From contig CM022675.1 of NCBI GenBank assembly GCA_012295275.1, positions 11,427,016-11,437,015 on the forward strand: a stretch of DNA of 10,000 bases, read 5' to 3'. A model generated the notes under the pieces. The model saw only the letters and a program-made list of their open reading frames with translations, had not been told where the DNA came from and made no database searches. The position numbers were made by a program, and so were the translations under genes. Shown here in pieces: positions 1-7,969 of this stretch (within the stretch, counting starts at the first letter, position 1; each line of letters starts with the position of its first letter). Origin of the DNA: Chrysomallon squamiferum (taxonomy: Eukaryota > Mollusca > Gastropoda > Neomphalida > Peltospiridae).

Positions 1-369
<369 letters not shown>

Positions 370-399
<30 letters not shown>

Positions 400-406
400 G
401 GCAGAC
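370..406. repeat. (ACAG)n tetranucleotide microsatellite
   Basis: About nine ACAG units with one G substitution near 401 (AGGCAG). It directly follows the AG array, making a polarised compound microsatellite AG to ACAG. The same order recurs at 5127-5390. Confidence 0.93.
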
Positions 407-1252
<846 letters not shown>

Positions 1253-1499
1253 TCCCCCTCACTCTTTCGTTTCTCTTTTTCCTAAATCCTTTGTATAAAC
1301 TAAACACTGAAGTATAATCATTTTTACGCATAAAATAGTCGACGTAACTATCATTATCACGCACTGTGGAAAATAACAAACGCATAAACATGAAAGTGAA
1401 ATATTAGATTTTTTCTTTCTGATCGATTAAAGTTTCGTACACCTGTCACTCCCTCTGTACTTTAAATGTAGCACGATTATTCTGTCGTAGCACCTTCGC
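1253..1499. other. Unique spacer, no gene seen
   Basis: AT-rich non-repetitive sequence between the CT/ATCT and AC arrays. I see no open frame of note and no RNA-like structure. Confidence 0.65.
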
Positions 1500-1535
<36 letters not shown>

Positions 1536-1555
1536 CATACACACACAGACACATA
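1500..1555. repeat. (AC)n microsatellite, interrupted
   Basis: About 25 AC units broken by AA near 1519-1520, AT near 1538-1539 and AG near 1548-1549, then trailing into ACATATAAATATAT. Alternating purine-pyrimidine sequence of this kind can adopt Z-DNA. Confidence 0.93.
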
Positions 1556-1909
1556 TAAATATATTTCTGTGATCATTTGTTTTTTTTTACAATGAAATGG
1601 TATCCTCTATGCAGATATTGTTAACGAATAACTAGAAAAAAAATAATATTCATTTCATACATACATAGATATACAACTGTACTTCAGAAATATCGATGTA
1701 ACCTTCTGTTATCATTCTAGATAATATCCCACTGCTTATCAACTACATCACTGTTGTAACAACTGCTGTTACCTTCCTCCTCCTACGACGACTACCAAAC
1801 ATAACTATACGATACTTCCTGATACGTGTACTGCTAATACGTCAACCACAACTACAACGGTTATCATTAGTAGTATGATTTCTTTTTCTTTTTCTTCTTC
1901 TAATACTGT
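1556..1909. other. Unique spacer with diffuse triplet texture
   Basis: There is no gene. From about 1750 the sequence becomes rich in ACT, AAC, CTA and CCT triplets (for example TCCTCCTCCTACGACGACTA at about 1775-1794) before the pure ACT array begins. This looks like the decayed edge of an older, larger trinucleotide array. Confidence 0.5.
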
Positions 1910-1942
1910 TACTATTACTATTACTACTACTACTATTACTAT

Positions 1943-1986
<44 letters not shown>
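1910..1986. repeat. (ACT)n trinucleotide microsatellite
   Basis: About 25 ACT units. ATT variants are interspersed in the first 40 bases, and the block at 1941-1986 is nearly pure. It passes straight into an AAT array. Polythreonine or polyserine frames here are repeat artefacts. Confidence 0.96.
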
Positions 1987-2012
1987 ATAATAATAATAAT
2001 AATAATAATAAT
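1985..2012. repeat. (AAT)n trinucleotide microsatellite
   Basis: About nine pure AAT/TAA units continue directly from the ACT array and end before ATATGACC. Confidence 0.95.
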
Positions 2013-2126
2013 ATGACCATTACAATGTTTCGTTACATCTACAGAAACAATAGCTACAAACCTTCTGAATAAAATTAGTTTACTATATATTTCAGTTTTA
2101 TATATTATCATAACTGTAATGACAAT
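2013..2126. other. Unique spacer between triplet arrays
   Basis: Short AT-rich sequence without repeats, open frames or recognisable motifs. It separates two AAT-type arrays that may once have been continuous. Confidence 0.5.
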
Positions 2127-2320
2127 CACAATAATTATAACAATAATAATAATAATAATAATAATAACAATAAAATAATAATAATAATAGTAAATAATAA
2201 TAATAATAATAACAATAAAATAATAATAATAATAACAATAATAATAATAATAATAATAAAATAATAATAATAATAACAACAACAACAACAATAAAAAAAA
2301 AAAATAAAAATAATAATAAT

Positions 2321-2367
<47 letters not shown>

Positions 2368-2379
2368 CGACAACAATAA
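2127..2379. repeat. AAT/AAC trinucleotide array with internal higher-order unit
   Basis: A 250-base array, mainly AAT from 2140 to 2272 and mainly AAC from 2273 to 2379, with an A-rich break at 2292-2310. The substring AACAATAAAATAATA begins at 2166 and again at 2211, an offset of 45. A 45-base block of imperfect triplets was therefore duplicated as a unit. The AAC end abuts unique sequence that may be the end of a minus-strand retroposon. Confidence 0.95.
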
Positions 2380-2716
2380 GGTCTCAATGGTAAGAGGTGA
2401 CTTGAACCACGTAACGTAACCGGATCAATACGAGGACCCAAGTCGTCCACACACTACATCCACGCTCTGCTTTTGAAATCTAATCCCAGGCAGGCTACGA
2501 TGGGAGCCCGCTGACTGTTGGATTATAAAAATAGCGGTATGAAAATATGTTCCCAGCCATATCGCAATAAAAATCCCAAACTGTTTAGAAATCAAATAAC
2601 TTTAGTGTCACGTAGCCTTCTATTGTATTAGTGAATTAATTCTCTCTGATTGCCTCCCTTGAAGCACCATTGTTTAATGCGTTTTTCCGAGTTACGCTGA
2701 TGGATTTGTAGAAAGG
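2380..2716. other. Unique sequence, possible 3' end of an old minus-strand retroposon
   Basis: This is non-repetitive and somewhat GC-richer at 2380-2520. Read on the minus strand it runs into TTATTGTTG and then the long TTG/TTA array, which is the layout of a SINE or LINE 3' end with a short-repeat tail. The minus strand also shows GTGGTTCAAGTCACC near 2395-2409, partly matching a tRNA B box. I see no A box and no coding frame, so the element type is open. Confidence 0.2.

Positions 2717-2747
<31 letters not shown>
2717..2747. repeat. Poly(A) run, A31
   Basis: Thirty-one consecutive A residues, preceded by GTAGAAAGG and followed by CAACAG. It could be a retroposon tail or a slippage product. 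No target-site duplication is obvious by eye. Confidence 0.97.
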
Positions 2748-2748
<1 letters not shown>

Positions 2749-2840
2749 AACAGAAATTGGGGAAGAAGATTCATCTATTAGAGAAATTATTATTTTTCAG
2801 CTGGTGATTCACAGTTGATAGGGGAAAAAGGATTATTTTT
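2748..2840. other. Short unique spacer
   Basis: AT-rich sequence between the A31 run and the GT array. No feature is seen. Confidence 0.5.
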
Positions 2841-3030
2841 GTACGTTTGTATGTGTGTGTGTATGTGTGTATGTGTGTGTATATGTGTGTGTATGTATGT
2901 ATGTATGTATGTGTGTGTATGTATGTGTGTGTATGTATGTATGGATGTATGTGTGTATGTATGTATGTGTGTAAGTATGTATGTATGTATGTATATATGT
3001 GTGTGTATGTATATACGTATGTATGTATCT
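2841..3030. repeat. GT/GTAT compound microsatellite
   Basis: Blocks of GT dinucleotides and GTAT tetranucleotides alternate for about 190 bases, with occasional GGAT, TAAG and TACG variants towards the right. The mixed Val-Cys-Met frames across it are repeat translation. The alternating purine-pyrimidine pattern is compatible with Z-DNA. Confidence 0.95.
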
Positions 3031-3070
3031 ATTTCTCTGTAGATCTGTCTGACTTTCTACCGACTACCTA

Positions 3071-3190
3071 AGTCTCTATCTATCTGAATGCCGGTTTATC
3101 TATCTATCTATCTCTCTATCTCTCTCTCTATCTATCTATCTATCTCTCTATCTCTCTCTCTATCTATCTATCTCTCTATCTATCTATCTA
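3071..3190. repeat. TATC/TCTC microsatellite with 32-base higher-order unit
   Basis: After a decayed start (3071-3096), TATC and TC blocks alternate. TCTCTCTA begins at 3111 and again at 3143, with the same following pattern: a 12-base TC run and then TATC units. A roughly 32-base composite unit was therefore duplicated. A third partial copy starts near 3171 after losing one tetranucleotide. Confidence 0.93.
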
Positions 3191-3358
3191 CGTATAACGT
3201 ACAACAATAACAACAAATAAACATAAAAGTGGAAACGGACTGGGTTAGGCAACTGTTCTCGTCTCAAACGCATTATTTGTTTTTAACTCATAACACTTCA
3301 ATTAAAAACAAAAACCGTCTCCGTTACGTCTTTGAATTCGTACTTTAAAACGAAGTCA

Positions 3359-3385
3359 CGCGAGATTTCGTGAGATCGCACGAGA
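3359..3385 (+). promoter_or_regulatory. Three CG-GAGA motifs at about one-helical-turn spacing
   Basis: CGCGAGA (3359-3365), CGTGAGA (3369-3375) and CACGAGA (3379-3385) lie 10 bases apart, within a CpG-rich patch. Ten-base phasing would put the motifs on one face of the helix. CGCGAGA is half of the palindrome TCTCGCGAGA known from animal promoters. Binding here is inference; it may be a short decayed tandem repeat. Confidence 0.25.
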
Positions 3386-3740
3386 CTCCTCGAACTCAAC
3401 ACATAAACGGCAGGTCCCGTGGACTCACGTTAAACAAACACTAAACACGCAATAAAAATAAGTATACTTTTCGTACTGCACACCTTTTAGAGCTTAATAA
3501 AGATAGCTTTCAGCGGCTAAATTAATTTTATACCAAGCTCATGCGCTTAAAACCTATTGAATCGGAGGAGTAATGATTTCTTTATTTCGTGCTTATGTAT
3601 GGGGCAGAAAGATAACCATGGCGAATAAAATACAGTCTATTCATCGCTCAGAACGAGCGTGAACGAAACACTGTTTCGAGTTGGGTTTTAAGTTGTTAAA
3701 TACGGTTTTTCGTGCCAGATGAAACAAGATGAAGAGAGTA

Positions 3741-3776
3741 CAGTATATGACAGGCACAGTTTTGTCTTATATACTG
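3741..3776. other. Inverted repeat / hairpin
   Basis: CAGTATATGACA (3741-3752) pairs with TGTCTTATATACTG (3763-3776). It forms a 12-base-pair stem with a two-base bulge and a 10-base loop. It is too short for a standard animal pre-miRNA, because flanking bases do not extend the stem. It could be the remnant of a small inverted-repeat transposon or simply chance. Confidence 0.6.
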
Positions 3777-3877
3777 ATATGATTTTTGGGGTTTTTCTTT
3801 TTTCAGTTTGATTGTTTTGTTTGCGATGCTGTTTGTGTGTTTCTTTATTGTTTATTTTATCTGACTGATTGTCCCTC

Positions 3878-3895
3878 TACCTATCTATTTATCTC

Positions 3896-3934
<39 letters not shown>

Positions 3935-4135
3935 CTCTATATATATCTGCCTATCTACCTATCTAGCTGTCTGTCTAGCTATCTATCTTTGTATCTATAT
4001 CTATCTATCTATCAAGTCTGGCTGATTATGTGTCTTTATCTATCTATCTATATATCTATCTATCTATCTATCTTTCCATGTCTTACTGATTCTGTATTTC
4101 TGAATATCTGTCTGTCTTTCTATGTATGCATCTGT
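3878..4135. repeat. TATC tetranucleotide array, decayed
   Basis: Blocks of TATC units (3881-3936, 3998-4012, 4037-4072) are separated by variant stretches with TGTC, TAGC and TTTC units. CTGATT occurs at 3865, 4022 and 4086, each time followed after a short spacer by a further TATC/TGTC block, hinting at an old longer repeat unit. Ile-Tyr-Leu-Ser frames here are repeat translation. Confidence 0.93.
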
Positions 4136-4138
4136 CTA

Positions 4139-4204
4139 CATGTGTGTGTGTGTTTCTCTCTTTGTTCGTTCGTTTTGTTTATTTGTTTGTTTGTTTGTTT
4201 GTTT
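4139..4204. repeat. GT then TTTG microsatellites
   Basis: A short GT run (4139-4153) passes through TCTC and TTCG variants into about six TTTG units (4182-4204). Confidence 0.85.
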
Positions 4205-4272
4205 ATTTTATTTCATTTTATTTTATTTTATTTTATTTTATTTTATATATTTATTTATTTATTTTATTTTTT
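4205..4272. repeat. TTTTA / TTTA repeat
   Basis: TTTTA pentanucleotide units (about eight, with one C substitution near 4214) are followed by TTTA units to about 4262 and a T-rich end. If transcribed, the TTATTTATT strings would resemble AU-rich elements, but microsatellite origin is the simpler reading. Confidence 0.9.
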
Positions 4273-4321
4273 GTACTACTGATAAGCGTGAGAGATGACA
4301 GGGGCTGAAATGGGTGGAAGG

Positions 4322-4419
4322 GTGAGTGAGTGAGTGAGTGAGTGAATGAATGAATGAGTGAGTGAGTGAGTGAATGAATGAGTGAGTGAGTGAATCAGTG
4401 AGTGAGTGAATGAGTGAAT
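4322..4419. repeat. TGAG/TGAA tetranucleotide array
   Basis: About 24 units in which runs of TGAG alternate with runs of TGAA (TGAA near 4343-4354, 4371-4378, 4391 and 4407), with one TCAG variant near 4395. The order of variants suggests unequal duplication of blocks of five to nine units. Both strands carry open frames made only of this repeat. Confidence 0.95.
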
Positions 4420-4534
4420 ATTTTAGTGACAGTATTATCAGCATATATTTAACATTCTAACAGTAGTGGAAAGTTAAATTCATGTAAAAATAAATGAATT
4501 ATGACGTCTGTTATTAATATTTAAATATCGAATA

Positions 4535-4567
<33 letters not shown>

Positions 4568-4572
4568 TTTTT
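4535..4572. repeat. (TA)8 followed by T23
   Basis: A TA dinucleotide run (4535-4550) joins a T homopolymer (4550-4572) and ends at GAAACAC. Confidence 0.95.
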
Positions 4573-5126
4573 GAAACACATATACTCTTTATTGTTTTAT
4601 TTCTAATTTATTTTATTCCATTCTATTTTTTTCATTTTATTCATTTATTCGTCGTTGTCCACCTTTCTGCATCATCATAAATCTTCATCCCCAGAATAAA
4701 TTTGAAAAAAAAAAAATCTTAAAACGCACACAAACAGCCCCAAAAGAAAAGAAAAGAAACCAGCAAAAATAACCTATACCTGAACACTGAACGATATAAA
4801 TTTCAGTGAGATACAGGTGACGTGCTTATAACGACGTCCTCCACAAAACTACGACAGCAATGTCCTTCTTTGATTTACTGTCGCCGTCTGATTGAAAACC
4901 AACAGACAGCTACGGCAACGCGGGGGGTTCCCGGCGAAGCAAGAAGTACGTCGTCAAAATCACCAAGGGAGACGTCGATATTAAGCGTTGAACGTGGCAG
5001 GGACAGGCTCTTTACGCTCCACGTATTCACCGAATAGACAAAAGGTAGATTTTAAAGAGGTAGACTAATAAAAAATAGAAAATAAAAACATTTCTCCAAG
5101 GTGCGCCGTTAACGGTTGATAAGAAA
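4573..5126. other. Unique sequence containing a CpG-dense island, no confident gene
   Basis: 4573-4800 is AT-rich and featureless. 4820-5033 is the most CpG-dense stretch in the window, with 20 CpG dinucleotides counted in 214 bases. Both strands have modest open frames there. The + strand frame 4822-5037 is open for 71 codons but contains no ATG, and a minus-strand frame of about 55 codons is open across roughly 4875-5036. Neither resembles a family I recognise. The patch could be an exon, an unmethylated regulatory region or a decayed repeat. Confidence 0.5.
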
Positions 5127-5256
<130 letters not shown>

Positions 5257-5288
5257 AGAAAGGTAGAGGCAGAGAAAGTGAAAATGAT

Positions 5289-5360
5289 GGACAGACAGAC
5301 AGACAGACAGATAGATAGATAGATACATACATACATAGATAGATAGACAGACAGATATAC

Positions 5361-5390
<30 letters not shown>
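5289..5390. repeat. ACAG/ATAG/ATAC compound tetranucleotide array
   Basis: Five ACAG units (5291-5310), then ATAG, ATAC, ATAG, ACAG and finally about eight ATAG units. It lies 36 bases after the AG array and repeats the AG-then-ACAG order of the left edge of the window. Confidence 0.95.
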
Positions 5391-5391
<1 letters not shown>

Positions 5392-5515
5392 AAACTAAAG
5401 AGAGAAACAGAAAAGAGAAAAAAAAGGAAAATAAAAAATAATAACAGAAATAAAACAAATTAATTAAAAAAATAACAATACAAAAAAACAAAAACTAAAA
5501 AAACCAAACATAAAA
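5391..5515. repeat. A-rich low-complexity tract
   Basis: The sequence is predominantly A with scattered G, C and T and no fixed unit (AAAAAGG, AATAAAAAA, AAAACAAAAA). It may be a decayed poly(A) or a degraded edge of the preceding repeats. Confidence 0.8.
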
Positions 5516-5861
5516 TCGTGCTGTTCAGAGAGATACGCAGAAACGTGTTGAAAATCGCTGCAGACAAAAAGAAAAACAACAAACAAAAATACCCAGGTAA
5601 AAATGTCATTTGCGCAGACGTATAACTTTACCGCCATATTTCAGAGTCAGCGGGACTCGAGACAGGGTAACAAAGGGACATGAGTGCTTTACTGGAATCG
5701 ACTGCTTTGAAAACCGTTTGACCGTTCAGCGGAACGGAGGCGAACGCTTTGAAATGCGGCCTCTAATCGAGTTTTATAGCTTTTAATTTGGTGGTGTGCT
5801 GCACTTCCAGACTAATGTCCGACAGTCGAGGGCTGGCTTCGCTTCTGTGAGGTCTTCGGGT
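5516..5861. other. Unique sequence with CpG-rich island, no gene seen
   Basis: Non-repetitive. 5640-5860 has about 16 CpGs, including the cluster around 5720-5750, in contrast to the CpG-poor AT-rich flanks. Stops interrupt all frames at short distances; the longest minus-strand frame I traced is about 40 codons. A promoter-like, unmethylated island is possible but not shown. Confidence 0.5.
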
Positions 5862-5926
5862 CTTTTTTTTTAATTTTTATTTTTTTTATTTTTTTTATTT
5901 TTTTTATTTTTTTTTTTTTTTTTTTT
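5862..5926. repeat. T-rich tract with (AT8) 9-mer periodicity
   Basis: A residues at 5879, 5888, 5897 and 5906 are exactly nine bases apart in a T background, followed by a T20 run (5907-5926). A nine-base unit of one A and eight Ts was therefore amplified. Confidence 0.95.
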
Positions 5927-5939
5927 GTTGCTAGACAAC
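5927..5939. promoter_or_regulatory. X-box-like (RFX-type) imperfect palindrome
   Basis: GTTGCTAGACAAC fits the relaxed RFX pattern RYYNYY-N-RRNRAC and has GTTG/CAAC ends. It sits right after the T20 run and 160-280 bases downstream of a CpG-rich island. RFX factors control ciliary genes in animals. The relaxed pattern is common by chance, so function is speculative. Confidence 0.2.
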
Positions 5940-5982
5940 GTCAACTGATGCTTTCTGCACTTTGGGAAACGAATCCTTATCT

Positions 5983-5998
5983 ATTTTATTTTTATTTT

Positions 5999-6038
<40 letters not shown>
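5983..6038. repeat. T-rich tract ending in T38
   Basis: TTTTA-type lead-in then 38 consecutive T residues (6001-6038), ending at GGTTAAATT. The polyphenylalanine frame across it is not a protein. Confidence 0.97.
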
Positions 6039-6039
<1 letters not shown>

Positions 6040-6212
6040 GTTAAATTTATTTAACATCTTCGACTCTCAAGTTTCCTTCTCAGTTATCAGTTTCTCTCTA
6101 CGACTTATACCTGTAGGTGGCAAAACTGTTTTGTAGACTTTAATTTTATGTCTCCCACCCACCCACCCGTACTACCCGAAAATTCCCATCTTGTCTTCTC
6201 AGCTTTACCTTT
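6039..6212. other. Short unique spacer
   Basis: Pyrimidine-leaning unique sequence containing a small CCCA run (6154-6168). No gene or RNA structure is evident. The pyrimidine-rich 3' half leads into the T tract before the candidate splice acceptor. Confidence 0.5.
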
Positions 6213-6238
6213 CTTTTTTTTTTTTTTTTTTCTTTCAG
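6213..6238 (+). other. Polypyrimidine tract with splice-acceptor-like end
   Basis: A run of about 18 Ts (6214-6231) is followed by CTTTCAG ending at 6238. A long pyrimidine tract immediately upstream of CAG is the classical 3' splice-site pattern. T tracts are common throughout this window, so this alone is weak. Confidence 0.3.
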
Positions 6239-6326
6239 ATTCAGTCCGAGGTGGTATCTGCTACCTTATTGCAGTATATTTATTTCGCAGTCTTAAACTT
6301 CTCTGTGTCGGTTTATACAGGATGGA
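6239..6326 (+). CDS. Candidate internal exon, unknown product
   Basis: This 88-base segment is bounded by a strong acceptor-like CTTTCAG (ending 6238) and a donor-like GGA|GTAAGT (6327-6332). One + frame is open throughout, reading SVRGGICYLIAVYLF from 6241 and continuing with a hydrophobic, membrane-segment-like composition. If it were instead the last coding exon, the frame would stop at TAA, 6328-6330. I recognise no family, and at this length an open frame is expected fairly often by chance. Other acceptor-like CAGs occur at 6279-6281, 6290-6292 and 6318-6320, so boundaries are uncertain. Confidence 0.15.
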
Positions 6327-6633
6327 GTAAGTTAATAGATGAATGTATTGGGTTTTTTTAATAATTTTTTATTATTGTTTAACGTCTGAAAAATCTCGCT
6401 AGTATCAGCGCCTTGTTTTTTTAAATGGTTTACACAACTAATAGGTGTCGGTATATTTTACTGAATGTCTCAAACTTTTCACGTTCAGCTTAAAAGAATT
6501 GTAATTGAGCCTGTTTGACCTAATACGTGAAATGGAATGTTTTATGTAATTGATGTTGTGGATTTTTTGTGTGTCTGAAAGTTATGGGTCACACCAAGAA
6601 CCTCGTTTTGAAAACGCCGTACCCTAATACCTT

Positions 6634-6651
6634 TATATATATATATATATA
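6634..6651. repeat. (TA)9 run
   Basis: A short TA dinucleotide run preceded by CCT and followed by TTAATATTTG. Confidence 0.9.
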
Positions 6652-6745
6652 TTTAATATTTGATAAGCCTCATTTATATTGTATAGATGATTTAAGATGG
6701 TATACATTGAGTGATAGCAACATTTCATAGAACCCTCTAAATATT

Positions 6746-6753
6746 TGTATATA
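6746..6753 (+). promoter_or_regulatory. Pumilio-type element (if transcribed)
   Basis: TGTATATA matches the Pumilio response element UGUANAUA used in animal 3' UTRs. It would matter only if this region is a + strand 3' UTR. In AT-rich DNA the octamer is not rare. Confidence 0.2.
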
Positions 6754-7116
6754 CAGTATGTAGACTGTACTAAAGAAGGTGACTGCTAATATGTGATAGC
6801 ATATCTAAGTGAATTTCTGAAACTTCACGCCAAATGGTACCCGTTAAAAGCTGATACTTTAATGTAATCTTTCCGCTTGTAAAAGTGTTTCACTAATCAT
6901 TTGACGTAAAATAAAACACGGTAGAACAGTTTATTAACAGGTAAAATGTATTGCTTACAATTTGTACAATGGTTCTGTATGTAAGAGGGCTTTTCACTAA
7001 TAGTACATTTTATATATTTTTTATATACCCGCGCTTTTTTGTACTATGTCTATGCTATTCATTCCGAAGTCTTTATCACAAAAAATTTCATTCACCCGCG
7101 AATATAATTGTGATTT

Positions 7117-7190
7117 TTTATTTTTATTTTTTTTTTTTTTTTTATTTTATATATATGTATGCGTGAATGAAATGTTTTTTTTTTTTTTTT
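7117..7190. repeat. Two T-rich tracts (T-rich 7117-7150, T16 7175-7190)
   Basis: A TTTTTA-type tract and then a T16 homopolymer, separated by ATATATATGTATGCGTGAATG. The second ends in GGTCAG, the same T(n)GGT junction seen at 6038 and 9104. Confidence 0.92.
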
Positions 7191-7287
7191 GGTCAGACGG
7201 TCTTGTTTGCCTTTATTCCATGTCGTTTATTTAAGCTATTAAACATTAATAAATACCACAAAGATGGTTTTATTTATATATTATTAC

Positions 7288-7340
7288 TTTATTTTTATTT
7301 TTTATTTTTATTTTTTTTTTTATTATTATTTTATTTTTTT
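7288..7340. repeat. TTTTTA-type T-rich tract
   Basis: Low-complexity T with single A interruptions at irregular four- to eleven-base intervals, including a short TTA triplet block (7321-7331). Confidence 0.9.
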
Positions 7341-7489
7341 ACTTAACACCTCTGTATTCTAAAACACGTTGTATATTTATTTTGATGCCTCTTATACAGC
7401 TTTCACAATTGCCGTTTTATAGGTTAATTTAATATCGAGTACTTAAATTAATAACACGTTTTTTTGTGTGTGCACATCGGAGTTTACAG

Positions 7490-7501
7490 TCATCACGTGA
7501 A
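7490..7501. promoter_or_regulatory. E-box palindrome TCACGTGA, copy 1
   Basis: TCATCACGTGAA contains the palindrome TCACGTGA, an E-box of the type bound by MITF/TFE and USF bHLH-zip factors. An exact reverse-complement copy of the 12-mer lies at 7706-7717. Binding is inference. Confidence 0.3.
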
Positions 7502-7705
7502 AGCTTCAGAAACACGTTGTACAATTGTTTAATAGCTTTCCTTTTGCCTCTGTCTTGCAGTTTATGACGTTAAGTCAGTTTAATTTGCTCTGCTTAAATT
7601 AGCCACGTCACGATATTTTCTAGCCTTAGAGTTTATATCCCTCGCCTTGGTGAATTGTAATACGTTATTGAATTACTTGATAACCTTCGTTTTGTCCTGC
7701 TTGAG

Positions 7706-7717
7706 TTCACGTGATGA
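7706..7717. promoter_or_regulatory. E-box palindrome TCACGTGA, copy 2
   Basis: TTCACGTGATGA is the exact reverse complement of the 12-mer at 7490-7501, 216 bases away. Two copies of an eight-base palindrome this close are unexpected at random (about 0.15 expected per 10 kb for equal base use). Confidence 0.3.
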
Positions 7718-7969
7718 TGTCTACTTAAATTAACAAGAAGATATTCTGTTGTATTTTTTTTTTCGTTTGAATTCGAAATCTTTTGTGTGTTAAAATCTTA
7801 TTTGCTTAATAGTTCTCGTTTTGTCTAAATGTTGTCTATGGTTATATTTAATTAATTTGATTTTGTTTACTTATGTTATAAAAATGATACTATTTTGTAG
7901 ATTTTATAGTTAAAGGTATACCTTTTATTATTTAAAATTGCTTTTGGTTTGCCGCTAATTACATGATAT

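Larger units (their letters stand above)
3191..3877. other. Unique spacer with CpG-containing patch and hairpin, no gene seen
   Basis: About 690 bases of non-repetitive sequence with no long open frame. The patch at 3315-3450 is clearly richer in CpG than its surroundings and carries three CG-GAGA motifs (listed separately). Small perfect inverted repeats occur at 3646-3660 (CGCTC/GAGCG) and 3664-3678 (CGAAAC/GTTTCG), and a larger hairpin at 3741-3776. From about 3785 it becomes T-rich towards the TATC array. Confidence 0.6.

Noticed and set aside
2395-2409. tRNA T-arm on the minus strand.
   Set aside because: The flanking bases do not pair as a five-base stem, and no A box lies at the right distance.
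1805-2450. Several open frames across the ACT/AAT/AAC arrays on both strands.
   Set aside because: All consist of single-residue runs produced by triplet repeats, and frames overlap on both strands. Long triplet arrays are stop-free in several frames without selection.
2815-3071. Cys-Val-Met-rich frames over the GT/GTAT array.
   Set aside because: They are a direct translation of the microsatellite and two frames are open at once. They are not cysteine-rich peptides.
4822-5037. 71-codon + strand frame in the CpG-rich patch.
   Set aside because: It contains no ATG, the apparent start is a GTG, and no domain is recognisable. Kept only as an unexplained island, not as a gene.
5948-6136. 62-codon + frame beginning at an ATG.
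   Set aside because: Most of it is a polyphenylalanine run from the T38 tract, and the flanks show no domain.
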